Assembly: GCA_964484205.1 (NCBI GenBank)
Contig: CAZAEZ010000024.1
Location: 27,970 to 91,969 of the forward strand
Length of the DNA stretch: 64,000 bases
Direction: 5' to 3'
From: M3007 sp964484205
Lineage (GTDB): Bacteria > Bacteroidota > Bacteroidia > Chitinophagales > Saprospiraceae
The notes below the pieces were generated by a model. That model ran no database searches. It worked only from the letters and a program-made list of their open reading frames with translations, and was not told the origin of the DNA. Positions 8,176 through 16,743 of the stretch are shown one piece after another. Made by a program: the position numbers and the translations under genes. Every line of letters begins with the position of its first letter. The first letter of the stretch is position 1.

Positions 8176-8964
8176 ATGCGCCTGCTGCTCTACTTTATTA
8201 TTCCGGCACTGCTGCTTCCGGCCTGTACTTCCAACCGGTTTTACACCCCCAACACCATGCAAATTCCCATGCTTTCCGAAAAAGGGCAGGCAACGGTGCA
8301 GGTGGGCATGACCAAGAATAAACACAACAGCGGCTGGGAAGTCCAGGGTGCGTACAGTCCTCTGCCGCATCTTGGCCTGATGGTCAACCATTTCGACCTC
8401 CACTACTCCGGCAATGTCTATTCCGACTTTTCCCAGTCTTTTTATGCGTTGGAATACAAAGGCAAAACCCGGCTGACAGAGGGCGCCGTGGGCGGCTACC
8501 TCCAAACCGGGCCGCAAAAAGAATACCTCATCAGCCTGTTTGGCGGATACGGAAAAGGCCGGACCGAAAACCGGTATTCGCCCCAGTCCGATCCCCCCGG
8601 CGCCGAAACGTTCAATTCAGGCTGGAACTACCAGCGCTGGTTCATTCAGCCCGCTCTGGGCATGAAATACCGCCGTTTTCAGGTGGGCACCGGCCTGCGT
8701 TTTGTTTGGGTGGACTATCTGAACGGCGACATCAACAGCCGGGTAGGCCAATCGGAAACGGACCGCATTGCCCAGCTGGAACAAAACTCGCCGCTGGCAC
8801 TTACAGAAATTGCCTGGACCTTTGGCTGGCACATCCGGCCGGTGGTCATCAGCCTGAACAGCACGGCGGTGGTGCGTGGGAAAAACAGCATCCGCGACCT
8901 CAACCTGGCGAGCAATTATGTAAGCCTCACCGTTGGATTGAATTTACACGAACTTAAAAAGTGA
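8176..8964 (+). CDS. Predicted outer-membrane lipoprotein, paralog 2
   Basis: A 262-residue paralog of the protein at 5941 with the same lipoprotein signal type (LLLPACTSNRFY) and the same motifs (FYTPNTMQIPML, SGWEVQGAYSPLPHLGLMVNHF, LTEGAVGGYL, ISLFGGYGKGRTENRY). The C-terminal half ends with alternating hydrophobic segments (NYVSLTVGLNLHELKK), as in outer-membrane barrels. Function unknown. The stop codon is immediately followed by the outer arm of a nested inverted repeat. Because the duplicates flank the peroxidase, all three may be co-expressed. Confidence 0.75.
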   Translation: MRLLLYFIIPALLLPACTSNRFYTPNTMQIPMLSEKGQATVQVGMTKNKHNSGWEVQGAYSPLPHLGLMVNHFDLHYSGNVYSDFSQSFYALEYKGKTRLTEGAVGGYLQTGPQKEYLISLFGGYGKGRTENRYSPQSDPPGAETFNSGWNYQRWFIQPALGMKYRRFQVGTGLRFVWVDYLNGDINSRVGQSETDRIAQLEQNSPLALTEIAWTFGWHIRPVVISLNSTAVVRGKNSIRDLNLASNYVSLTVGLNLHELKK

Positions 8965-9058
8965 GGCTCATGTTCCCGTTTGGCTGAGAGGGGGGGGGAC
9001 AAGTGAGGCGGTGACTGATAGTCACCGCCTCACTACCAGCCCGCTGGGAACATGAGCC
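8965..9058. repeat. Nested inverted repeat: outer 13-bp arms, inner three-base-spacer palindrome
   Basis: The outer arms GGCTCATGTTCCC (8965-8977) and GGGAACATGAGCC (9046-9058) enclose an inner palindrome, GTGAGGCGGTGACT-GAT-AGTCACCGCCTCAC (9003-9033), and a run of nine G. The element begins right after a stop codon and looks like a miniature mobile element. No target duplication is obvious. Confidence 0.75.
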
Positions 9059-9084
9059 AAAAGTGATGAGTGACTGAAATTACA

Positions 9085-9112
9085 AAATAAAACTGGCTCC
9101 AATGGAGCTGAT
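9085..9112 (-). terminator. Probable terminator of uvrC
   Basis: On the minus strand CAGCTCC-ATT-GGAGCCAG is followed by TTTTATTTTG. It is 45 bases past the uvrC stop and again has a three-base loop. Confidence 0.55.
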
Positions 9113-9155
9113 TTTGTTAAAACACGCAACGGAATCAACCAGGTGACAACTTGAG

Positions 9156-10952
9156 TTAATTAAAGTGTTTGGCCAGTTTTTCCGCCACCACCTTGCCGGC
9201 CACCTTTTCCACATCCTCCCGTTGGGCCTCCCGGAGCCGGGTGACGGAGCCGAAGTGTTGAAGCAATTTTTCAGCCGTTTTAGCCCCGATGCCGGGAATT
9301 TCCGTGAGCTCCGTTTTCAAAAAGTTGCGGCTGCGCTGGTCGCGGTGGAAGGTGATGGCGAAGCGGTGCGCTTCGTTGCGCGCCTGCTGGATCAGCTTGA
9401 GACCTTCCGATTTTTTGTTGATATGCAGCGGCACCGGGTCTTCCGGGAAGTAGATTTCCTCCAGTTTTTTGGCAATGCCCACGACCGTAATTTTTCCATC
9501 CAGGTTTAACGCGCGCAGGCTTTTCATGGCTGCGCTCAACTGGCCTTTTCCGCCATCAATGATGATCAGCTGCGGCAGGCTCTGGCCTTCGGCCAACAGG
9601 CGTTTGTAGCGGCGAAACACCACTTCTTCCATGGAGGCAAAATCGTTTGGGCCCTGCACGGTTTTGACGTTGTAGTGCCGGTAATCGCGTTTGGCGGGTT
9701 TGGCATTCCGAAATACGACGCAGGAGGACACGGGGTTTGTGCCGTGAATATTACTGTTGTCAAAACACTCGATATGCAGCGGCAATTCGTTCATGTGCAG
9801 GTCGGCTTGCAGGGTACGCAAAATGCGCTCGCCGGGGGTTTGCCGGCCGGTCCGGCTGGCGGCGTCGCGCCGGCGTTGCAGGAGGTGGTACTGCACGTTT
9901 TTTTCCGACAGGTCGAGCAGTTTTTTCAGGTCGCCGATCTTGGGCACCGTCACGGTTTGCACGCCCGGCACAGCCAGCGGCATCGGCACGATGATCTCCG
10001 GGGTGATGCTGTTGAACTTTTCACGCAGTTTTTCGATGGCAAACACCAGCAGCGTTTCGGGGTCTTCATCGAGGTTTTTGGTGAGGGTAAGGGTGTAGGT
10101 GTTGATCACTGCGCCGTTGACCACTTTGAGGTAGTTTACAAACGCTTCCTTGTCATCGGGGGCAATGGAAAACACATCAACATCGCGAATGCTTGGGTTC
10201 ACCACCGTGCTTTTGCCCTGGTAGTCGTCGAACAACGCCATGCGTTCCTTGGCCAGCTGCGCCTGTTCGAATTGCAGGTTTCCACTGAACATGTCCATCT
10301 CCTCCTTCAGGTGGGCTTTCACCGCCGCAAAATTGCCCTTGAGGATGTTTTTGATCTGCTCGATTTTTTTGTTGTACGCCGCTTCCGATTCGTAGCCCAC
10401 GCAGGGCGCCGCGCAGGTTTTGATGTGGTATTCCAGGCAGGGTTTGAACTTGCCGTTTTCGATGTTTTCGGCCGACAGGTTCAGCGCGCAATTGCGCAGT
10501 TGAAACAACTTGCGGATCAGGTCGGCGATCTGGTCGATGCGCACCTTGCCCGTGTACGGGCCAAAATATGTGGAGCCGTCGCGGATCACCTTCCGGGTTA
10601 CAAAAACCCGGGGAAATCGCTCCTTTTTGATGCAGATGTAGGTCAGCGGCGACTTCTCATCTTTCAGCATCACGTTGTAGCGCGGCTGGTGCTGTTTGAT
10701 CAGGGTGTTTTCGAGCAAAAGCGCGTCTGCCTCGGTGTCGACGATGGTAAACGTAATTCGGTCGGCATGTTTGACCAGGGTTTTGGTTTTGGCCGTGTTG
10801 TGTTTTTTATCGCCAAAATAGGAGCTGAGCCGGTTGCGCAGGTTTTTGGCTTTGCCGACGTACAACACGACGCCCCCGGCGTCCAGGAATTTGTAGATGC
10901 CCGGATCGGTGGGGATGGTGGGGGAAAATGCTTTGAACTGCTCGTTGGTCAT
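9156..10952 (-). CDS. uvrC: Excinuclease ABC subunit C
   Basis: UvrC makes the dual incision at DNA lesions in UvrABC nucleotide excision repair. The 598-residue protein has the GIY-YIG nuclease at the N-terminus (GIYKFLDAGGVVLYVGKAKNLRNRLSSYF split by YIG-like residues; 3' incision), a UVR domain (~205-240) that contacts UvrB, the RNase H-like nuclease (HIECFDNSNIHGTNPVSSCVVF and IDGGKGQLSAA; 5' incision), and C-terminal helix-hairpin-helix repeats (LTEIPGIGAKTAEKLLQHFGS). Four cysteines around CALNLSAENIENGKFKPCLEYHIKTCAAPC are typical. It is full length, with no sign of an operon partner other than the remnant upstream. Confidence 0.96.
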   Translation of the reverse strand: MTNEQFKAFSPTIPTDPGIYKFLDAGGVVLYVGKAKNLRNRLSSYFGDKKHNTAKTKTLVKHADRITFTIVDTEADALLLENTLIKQHQPRYNVMLKDEKSPLTYICIKKERFPRVFVTRKVIRDGSTYFGPYTGKVRIDQIADLIRKLFQLRNCALNLSAENIENGKFKPCLEYHIKTCAAPCVGYESEAAYNKKIEQIKNILKGNFAAVKAHLKEEMDMFSGNLQFEQAQLAKERMALFDDYQGKSTVVNPSIRDVDVFSIAPDDKEAFVNYLKVVNGAVINTYTLTLTKNLDEDPETLLVFAIEKLREKFNSITPEIIVPMPLAVPGVQTVTVPKIGDLKKLLDLSEKNVQYHLLQRRRDAASRTGRQTPGERILRTLQADLHMNELPLHIECFDNSNIHGTNPVSSCVVFRNAKPAKRDYRHYNVKTVQGPNDFASMEEVVFRRYKRLLAEGQSLPQLIIIDGGKGQLSAAMKSLRALNLDGKITVVGIAKKLEEIYFPEDPVPLHINKKSEGLKLIQQARNEAHRFAITFHRDQRSRNFLKTELTEIPGIGAKTAEKLLQHFGSVTRLREAQREDVEKVAGKVVAEKLAKHFN

Positions 10953-10974
10953 GACAGTGCCAAATCTCTACAGA

Positions 10975-11403
10975 TTATTGATTTTTTTCAAACACAAAAA
11001 AGTCCGACATGCTGATGTCGCGGTGCGGATTGCTGTCGTGTCGCTGCAAGGTCCAGCCCGCGGGAATATCCCGGGAAAACTGGCGGGGCCGGAGATGCGG
11101 AAACTGTCCGCCGGTTTGGTCCGGTTCGTCGGGCGCAAAGATAACCACCCACCGGGTAGCCGTTCCGAACAGGTGCTGCAGGTAGCGTTGGTACAGCGCG
11201 TCTTCCGTCAGGTGGAACAGCACTTCGAGTGAAAGCCCGAGTTCGGCTTTCAGCCCGGCGGGATCGAAGCGGTAGGGATCGTAAACCAGAAAGCACCTGG
11301 TCGGGTCGGATGCGAATAAGTCCCGGCAACGTTGGATGGCCGAGGGCGCCACGTCGAGTCCCAGGTAGTCCGGATAATTGAACCAAGCAACACCGTTTCT
11401 GTT
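10975..11403 (-). pseudogene. 5'-truncated class I SAM methyltransferase remnant
   Basis: The reading frame translates as WFNYPDYLGLDVAPSAIQRCR, then FLVYDPYRF, then LSLEVLFHLTEDALYQRYLQHLF and RWVVIFAPDE. This matches the middle and end of small class I methyltransferases just after the SAM-binding glycine loop (motif I). Upstream the frame meets a TAA (11404-11406), and no ATG precedes the conserved part. The only starts are a GTG at 11352, inside the conserved region, or other internal ones. The missing N-terminal half includes motif I, so I read it as a decayed or truncated gene rather than an active enzyme. It lies 22 bases upstream of uvrC. Confidence 0.6.
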
Positions 11404-11539
11404 TTAATGTCCGAATAGTGCAGGAAAATTAATGCAAAAACCGACCTAGCAAACGATAAATGCCCGACTTTTGCCCCCGCACCAGAAATCCCGGCTCAAT
11501 GACAACCCGGGATTTATTTTTTGTATATCAATTTCGTTT

Positions 11540-12577
11540 ATGACAAGGCAACAAGTAACGCTTCCCCCCCAAATTTTACAACAACTCCCCACCATCGTTC
11601 AAGCCTACCAACTCCCAAACCCAACCAAAGCGACCATACAAATCCTCAATTCCTTTCTTCCATTCATTGCCATCTGGATCGCCATGTACTTCCTCAAGGA
11701 CGTGTCGATGGGCCTCACGCTGGCGCTGGCAGTGGTGAACGCTTTTTTCCTGGTCCGCATTTTTATCATCCAGCACGACTGCGGCCACCAGTCGTTTACA
11801 GCCAGCCGCAAGGCGAATAACACCATCGGCCTCATCAGCAGCCTGATCAGTTTTATGCCCTACCGTTACTGGGCCAAAAGCCACAATTTTCACCACGGCC
11901 ACAACGGTGTTCTGTGGGAACACCGCGACATTGGCGACATCAACCTGCTCACGGTCAATGAATTCAAACAGCTGAGCTTTGGCCGGAAACTGCAATATAT
12001 GGTGTACCGCAGCGCCCCGGTTTTATTCGTAATCGGGCCGATCTGGTACATTCTTGTGCACAACCGGATTCCGAAAATAAAAATGAAAGGTTGGGAACAA
12101 GCGCGCCGCGCCCTCACACGCCACAACCTTATGCTCCTGGGCTTGTATGCCGGCCTGATCTGGTGGTTGGGCTACGAGGCATTCGTATATGTGCACCTCC
12201 CGATCCTGATCTTTTTCGGTATCATCGCCGTCTGGTTTTTTTATGTGCAACACCAGCATGAAACCACCTACAAAGCCTGGAAAGACAAGTGGGAATACAT
12301 TCGCGCGGCCATTCAGGGCAGCACGTATTACAAACTCCCACGCCTGTTTCACTGGCTGACCGGCAACATCGGATACCACCATATCCACCACCTGAACCCG
12401 CTGGTGCCCAACTATGAACTGGCGCGTTGCCACAAGGAAAACCCGGTGCTCGACCAGGTAGCCAACAAAATTACGTTTTGGCAGAGTCTGAAATGTGTGT
12501 TCAATAAACTCTGGGACGAAGACCAGGAACGGATGATATCCTTCCGCGAATATTTCCGCCGGCACAAAAAGGCCTGA
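11540..12577 (+). CDS. Membrane fatty acid desaturase
   Basis: A di-iron acyl desaturase of 345 residues that introduces a double bond into membrane acyl chains. The three histidine boxes are intact: HDCGHQSF, HNFHHGHNG and GYHHIHHLNP. Hydrophobic pairs before and between them (LPFIAIWIAMYFLKDVSMGLTLALAVV, LMLLGLYAGLIWWLGYEAFVYVHLPI) form the membrane helices. The arrangement resembles delta-12/omega-6-type enzymes in Bacteroidota; regiospecificity cannot be read. ATG at 11540 starts MTRQQVTLPPQ; the longer in-frame ATG at 11471 gives an unconserved leader. A strong terminator follows at 12608. Confidence 0.9.
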   Translation: MTRQQVTLPPQILQQLPTIVQAYQLPNPTKATIQILNSFLPFIAIWIAMYFLKDVSMGLTLALAVVNAFFLVRIFIIQHDCGHQSFTASRKANNTIGLISSLISFMPYRYWAKSHNFHHGHNGVLWEHRDIGDINLLTVNEFKQLSFGRKLQYMVYRSAPVLFVIGPIWYILVHNRIPKIKMKGWEQARRALTRHNLMLLGLYAGLIWWLGYEAFVYVHLPILIFFGIIAVWFFYVQHQHETTYKAWKDKWEYIRAAIQGSTYYKLPRLFHWLTGNIGYHHIHHLNPLVPNYELARCHKENPVLDQVANKITFWQSLKCVFNKLWDEDQERMISFREYFRRHKKA

Positions 12578-12607
12578 GCACAAGGAACCGCGGTTTATCC
12601 TTATATT

Positions 12608-12662
12608 TCCCGTTGTTTACGCCGGATTTGTTCCACCGGTTTAAACAACGGGATTTTTTTTT
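12608..12662 (+). terminator. Intrinsic terminator of the desaturase gene
   Basis: CCCGTTGTTTA and TAAACAACGGG form the outer stem, with CCGG pairs inside the loop, followed by ATTTTTTTTT. Its position rules out the more upstream start candidates of the next gene (from 12613). Confidence 0.85.
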
Positions 12663-12696
12663 GCCCGCTATTGAAAACGACAAGACCAACCGCCCT

Positions 12697-13356
12697 ATGG
12701 CCGACGCTACCATTCGTCTGTTTATCGTAGAAGATCACACCCTCAACTATGAAGGGATTTTGGCTTTGCTCAAGGGATGCGACGACATTGCGGTGGATGG
12801 CCATGCCCGCAGCGGGGAGGAAGCGCTCCAGATGCTCGCCGGCTCGGCGCCCGAAGTGGTGCTCATGGACATCAAACTGCCGGGCATCGACGGTCTTGAA
12901 ACAACCAGCAAACTGCTGGCCCTGCATCCCAATACCCAGGTTCTGGTGCTCAGCGTCGACGACGATCTCCACATGGTGCGCGACGCCATTCGACGCGGCG
13001 CCAGGGGCTACCTTACAAAAAATGTCGACCGGGAAGAACTCGTCGAAGCCATCCGGAAAGTCGCTTCCGGCAAACGCCACCTGGCCGACGAACTGATCGA
13101 ACAAATTCTCGACCAGCCGGAAACCGCCGCCTTCGGCAATTCCCCAACCGCGTCATCCAAACCCCATCCGTTCACCCGGCGCGAACTCGACGTGTTGGCG
13201 CTGATGGCCGAAGGCAAAACCAACAAACAAATTGCCGAAGCCCTCTTCGTCAGCCTGCACACGGTGGAAACCCACATCAAAAACATGTACAGCAAATGCG
13301 ACGCCTCGAACAAGGTGGAACTGATCCGGTTCGGGCAGAAACTGGGCGTGGTCTGA
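12697..13356 (+). CDS. NarL/FixJ-type response regulator
   Basis: A 219-residue two-component regulator. The receiver domain is N-terminal: acidic pocket VEDH, phospho-acceptor aspartate in VVLMDIKLPGIDG, and lysine in GYLTKNVDREEL. The C-terminal LuxR-type HTH reads FTRRELDVLALMAEGKTNKQIAEALFVSLHTVETHIKNMY. ATG at 12697 is chosen because an earlier ATG at 12613 lies within the desaturase terminator. No histidine kinase is adjacent, so this is an orphan regulator in the window. A second regulator of the same class, with its kinase, is at 57.8 kb. Confidence 0.92.
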   Translation: MADATIRLFIVEDHTLNYEGILALLKGCDDIAVDGHARSGEEALQMLAGSAPEVVLMDIKLPGIDGLETTSKLLALHPNTQVLVLSVDDDLHMVRDAIRRGARGYLTKNVDREELVEAIRKVASGKRHLADELIEQILDQPETAAFGNSPTASSKPHPFTRRELDVLALMAEGKTNKQIAEALFVSLHTVETHIKNMYSKCDASNKVELIRFGQKLGVV

Positions 13357-13388
13357 TTGCGGATCAGGAAAATCGGAAAAGCTCGCCC

Positions 13389-14513
13389 TCACATTTTTTT
13401 CAACAACAACTGCCCCACCTCCGGCACCGCGTACAACTTCATCAAACCCGGCCGTTTCGACCGGGTGAGTTCCTGCGCCATCGCCAACCGCAAGTCGTTG
13501 GGCAGCAAATCAAGCAGGAGAAAGCGTTGGAGGTTCGTAAATTCCAGTTCAGACGGTTCAGAAGGCCGCGCCAGCAGGTAATTGCTCATGCGGGTGACGA
13601 TCACGGAAAGCATGTCGAGGCGCTTGGTGTCGCCTTCGTGCACAAGCCGGTGCAGGCGGCCGGCGATGGCATCAAAATCGGGGGTTTCCAGCATCTCTTC
13701 CGGCGTCGGCAGCAGGTCGAGTTTCAGGTTGACGAAGGCGAGAAACGCCTGGGTGGTTTCGGCGTCCAGCGCCGCATCGCCGAGCAGGCGCACCATGCCG
13801 ATGTTGTCGCGCAGGTCGTCGAGCGTTTCCAGGCTGTTGAAAAACTGGACCAGCGAACGCGGGGTGGTGCGGCGGCCGTTGACCAGCTCCGGGTAGGCCA
13901 GCACGAAGTTGATGCCGCGCGAATCCACGCCGGTACGCTCCGCCCAGCGCGCCCAGGCCTGCACGTCAAATTCCATGGTCACATGCAGCATGCGGGTCAG
14001 CATGGCCTCGTCGAGGGTGGTCACCGAATAGTCGCCGCCGTCGGGGTTGGCGGTGCACACGATGAGCCACTGCTGGGGCAGGGTCCAGGACACCAGTTCA
14101 TAGTTTTGCAGCAGTTGCATGATGCCGCGCAGGATGCGGTCGTCGGCGCGGTTCACATCGTCGAGCAGCAGGATACCCGGGCCGGTTTGGCGGGGCACCC
14201 ATTCGGGCGCAACGAAGCGAGTCACCTCACCCTTGGCCGGGTCGCGGCTGATCTGGGGCATGCCCAGCAAGTCGCCCATTTCTTCAAATTGCGCCGGCGC
14301 GATGTACACAAAGGCGCAGCCACGCGTTTGCGCCAGGTCGCGGACCAACTCTGTTTTCCCAATACCATGCAAGCCCCAAATGCATACCGGCGTAGGGCGT
14401 TCGGCTCCCAGGGACAGGCTGTCGAGCGCGTGGTCGAGCAGTTTGGTTACCGATTCGGCGCTTACCCGGGCGCCATAGGTGATGTACGAATACGACTGGT
14501 TATTTTCGGCCAT
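13389..14513 (-). CDS. MoxR-like AAA ATPase
   Basis: An AAA+ ATPase of 374 residues of the MoxR/AAA_5 type, usually a chaperone-like remodeller of partner complexes. Walker A is GLHGIGKTELV (~48-58), Walker B ILLLDDVNRAD, sensor 1 VCTANPDG and an arginine-containing LDEAMLTRMLHV segment. The N-terminal SYITYGARVSAESVTKLLDHAL and the C-terminal helical half (NNQ-free, TTPRSLVQFFNSLETL) are intact. MoxR genes usually sit next to a VWA-domain partner, but none is present here; it points away from the acyltransferase gene across a mobile repeat. Partner and target are unknown. Confidence 0.82.
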   Translation of the reverse strand: MAENNQSYSYITYGARVSAESVTKLLDHALDSLSLGAERPTPVCIWGLHGIGKTELVRDLAQTRGCAFVYIAPAQFEEMGDLLGMPQISRDPAKGEVTRFVAPEWVPRQTGPGILLLDDVNRADDRILRGIMQLLQNYELVSWTLPQQWLIVCTANPDGGDYSVTTLDEAMLTRMLHVTMEFDVQAWARWAERTGVDSRGINFVLAYPELVNGRRTTPRSLVQFFNSLETLDDLRDNIGMVRLLGDAALDAETTQAFLAFVNLKLDLLPTPEEMLETPDFDAIAGRLHRLVHEGDTKRLDMLSVIVTRMSNYLLARPSEPSELEFTNLQRFLLLDLLPNDLRLAMAQELTRSKRPGLMKLYAVPEVGQLLLKKM

Positions 14514-14542
14514 AGTTTGCTGAACACGAAAGTACGGGAAAT

Positions 14543-15043
14543 GTTGGCAGTTGGCTGTTGGCTGTTGGCTGTTGGTTGGTTGGTTGCCGGTAGGTGTAAC
14601 GTGAGTTTTGGATAGGTTTTGGTTGATTTATTCAATTTATCATACTGTAAGCAATGCTTTTTCAGATGTCTCCCCCGCAGGGCGGGGTCGACATGACATC
14701 TTACTACATGGCAAATTTTTCAACAGATTCCTCGCTACGCTCGAAATTTCCCCAAGCCTTGGTGAAGTTTCGAGCGTAGCGAGAAACCTGTTTAACCATT
14801 TTATTTTCAGTGATTTGTCGACCGGAGGGAGACATCTGAATTGGTTTAAACAAAACCTATCCAAAACTCACGTTAGGTGTAGGATCGCCAAGTCAACGTT
14901 CAACCCACCCCCTTCTCCGCTCACCGATTCTCCGCCCACCCGATTCATCGGTGGGAAAAGCAGGATTCTGATTAATTTTCAGACTTTTGCTCCCGCTGAA
15001 GGCAAGCTATGCGAGCCAACAGTCAACAACCAACAGCCAACGA
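14543..15043. repeat. Outer (GTTGGCT)n / (AGCCAAC) inverted pair around the MITE
   Basis: The gap between the divergent MoxR and acyltransferase genes starts with a microsatellite of GTTGGCT units (14543-14588). It ends with the complementary AGCCAAC-rich stretch (15013-15043), which runs right up to the acyltransferase ATG. The 275-bp MITE-like element lies between them. The remaining sequence (14882-15010) shows nothing recognisable. Confidence 0.6.
14599..14873. mobile_element. MITE-like element with 8-bp target duplication
   Basis: The 275-bp element begins ACGTGAGTTTTGGATAGG and ends with its exact reverse complement. It is flanked by perfect direct repeats TAGGTGTA (14591-14598 and 14874-14881), consistent with transposition. 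The interior is itself an imperfect palindrome: CAGATGTCTCCC pairs with GGGAGACATCTG, and CTCGCTACGCTCGAAA with TTTCGAGCGTAGCGAG. There is no ORF of its own. Related ends bound the element at 19337-19551. The parental transposase is not in the window; 8-bp duplications occur in several IS families. Confidence 0.82.
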
Positions 15044-16393
15044 ATGGTTCATCGCAACGCCTACATCAATCCGATCCTCCGCCTGATCTATTTCGCCCTG
15101 CGTGTGCTGGTCTGGTTCGGGCTGCGCGTATTGTACCGGCGGCGGCTGGTGTTGGGCAGGGAAAATACACATTTTGACGGGCCGGCCATCGTGATCGTCA
15201 ACCACCCGAGCACCCTGATGGACGTACTGAATCCGGCTCTGGAAATTTGGCAGGAGATGTTTTTTCTGGCCAATTACGGCATGTTCAAAAACCCCGTGGC
15301 GGGTTGGATACTGCGCCGTTTTTTCTGCATTCCGGTAAAACGCAAGGAGGATGTGGCCGAGGGCGAAGAACGCGACAACATGCAGGCTTTCGAAAAATCG
15401 TTTGAGCACCTGGAAAAAAACGGCGTGTTGTTCATGGCCGTGGAAGGCACCAGCTGGATGAACCGCTTCGTGCGTCCGCTGAAAACCGGTGTGGCCCGCA
15501 TTGCCCTGGGCACGGAAGCGCGCAACAACTGGGCGTTGGGCGTAAAAATTATCCCGATCGGCCTGTCGTACACGGCGCCCGACCGGTTTCGCAGCGATGT
15601 GGTGGTCAACTTTGGCGCACCGGTGTACGCCCGCGACTGGGCCGAAGCCTGGCAAAACAACCGCCAGCAGGCCGTAGCCGAGTTGATCGGGTACCTCGAA
15701 ACCCAACTCAAAACGCTAAGCATCCACACCCGCGACGAGGCCGGCGAAAAACTGATCAATCAACTGGAGGAAATCCTTCAAAACGAACAACCGCTGTCGC
15801 AAAAAGCCGCTTTCGAGCGCTCGCAACTCCTGGTAAAAACGGCCCTCGACGATCGCGAACTCCGCGCGAAAACAAGGACTTATTTTGAAAAACTCGAACA
15901 AGCCAAACTGACGGATGCCGAGCTGGCGGTGGAACAAAAACCCGCCCTGTTGCTGAACACGATCCGGCAGGGATTTGGCCTGTTGCTCGGGCTCCCGTTT
16001 TTTGCCCTTGGCTACGTGTTTTGGTTCCTGCCCTGCTTTTTGCCCTGGTTTTTAAACAAAAAAATGAACCTCTACATCGGCTATGCCACCACGGTGAAAA
16101 TGCTGGCCGGGCTGCTCACCTTCCCCCTGGCACTCTGGGGCGCCTGGAAACTGGGCTGGTGGCTCGCCCATGATCATGTGCTGGCCGGACTGGCCGTGCT
16201 GGCGGCTATTCTGCTGGGCTATTTTGTGGAGGCGTTCCAGGACCTGTTCCGAAAATTTTCCATCAACCGCAAAGCGATCAAAGCGGCTACCAGCCAACCG
16301 CACATCCTGGAACCCCTGTTTCGGCAGCGCCGGGAAATTTTGAGCCACCTCAACCCGGTTATTCGCCAAGGCGCCAACCTGCAGCCGGAGTAA
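15044..16393 (+). CDS. 1-acylglycerol-3-phosphate acyltransferase-like (PlsC family) membrane protein
   Basis: Predicted to transfer an acyl chain to a glycerolipid or related acceptor at the inner membrane. The N-terminal PlsC domain has the catalytic NHPSTLMD motif (NHxxxxD), FCIPVKRK, and the substrate motif VEGTS; IIPIGLSYTAPDRFRSDVVVNFGAP follows. The C-terminal half, 449 residues in total, adds a helical segment and at least three membrane helices (LLLGLPFFALGYVFWFLPCF, MLAGLLTFPLALWGAW, LAGLAVLAAILLGYF). That exceeds classic PlsC (~240) but is a known Bacteroidota form. ATG at 15044 is preferred over 14987, which lies in repetitive sequence. Confidence 0.85.
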   Translation: MVHRNAYINPILRLIYFALRVLVWFGLRVLYRRRLVLGRENTHFDGPAIVIVNHPSTLMDVLNPALEIWQEMFFLANYGMFKNPVAGWILRRFFCIPVKRKEDVAEGEERDNMQAFEKSFEHLEKNGVLFMAVEGTSWMNRFVRPLKTGVARIALGTEARNNWALGVKIIPIGLSYTAPDRFRSDVVVNFGAPVYARDWAEAWQNNRQQAVAELIGYLETQLKTLSIHTRDEAGEKLINQLEEILQNEQPLSQKAAFERSQLLVKTALDDRELRAKTRTYFEKLEQAKLTDAELAVEQKPALLLNTIRQGFGLLLGLPFFALGYVFWFLPCFLPWFLNKKMNLYIGYATTVKMLAGLLTFPLALWGAWKLGWWLAHDHVLAGLAVLAAILLGYFVEAFQDLFRKFSINRKAIKAATSQPHILEPLFRQRREILSHLNPVIRQGANLQPE

Positions 16394-16467
16394 CTGCCCG
16401 GCATTTGGGCGCATTTCAATCTGTCGCAACCTGGCTGGAATTTCCCGCGCCACCCAAACAAAAAGGG

Positions 16468-16653
16468 ATGGAGCGCAGCTTTATCCTCAACAGCGGCGGG
16501 TATTACACCATCCACACGCAAAATGAAGGGGCTCCGCAAATGGAGTTGTTGCAGCAAATGCTGGAAAAGCGCGGTGTGTTTACCCGTTTTGAGTTGGAAA
16601 AATTGTACAAAAAAACGGATGCGTTGTTGCGGGTAACGGCGGAAGTGCAGTGA
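16468..16653 (+). CDS. Small hypothetical protein
   Basis: A 61-residue open frame starting MERSFILNSGGYYTIHTQNEG and continuing with an amphipathic C-terminus (LLQQMLEKRGVFTRFELEKLYKKTDALLRV). It has no signal peptide or known domain. It lies 74 bases after the acyltransferase on the same strand and its composition is like that of a real protein. A TTG at 16405 would extend it by 21 residues. I do not recognise a family; it could also be a shadow frame. Confidence 0.45.
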   Translation: MERSFILNSGGYYTIHTQNEGAPQMELLQQMLEKRGVFTRFELEKLYKKTDALLRVTAEVQ

Positions 16654-16720
16654 ATGCCAATCGGGCATATTGTCGGCGTGACTGCGAGTCACGCCGACAA
16701 TAGACTAATGATTGGCCATT
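16653..16720. repeat. Nested inverted repeat with TGTCGGCGTGACT palindrome (copy 1)
   Basis: The inner palindrome TATTGTCGGCGTGACT-GCG-AGTCACGCCGACAATA (16668-16702) is perfect with a three-base spacer. Outer arms AATGCCAATC and GATTGGCCATT enclose it. It sits between the convergent ends of the small protein and the M56 peptidase and could serve as a bidirectional terminator. The same inner sequence recurs at 25281 and 42746. Confidence 0.85.
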
Positions 16721-16743
16721 TTAACTCTGCGTAAAACAACCAC

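Noticed and set aside
12613..12696. Earlier start of the response regulator at 12613
   Set aside because: It lies in the desaturase terminator, and the receiver domain begins after ATG 12697.
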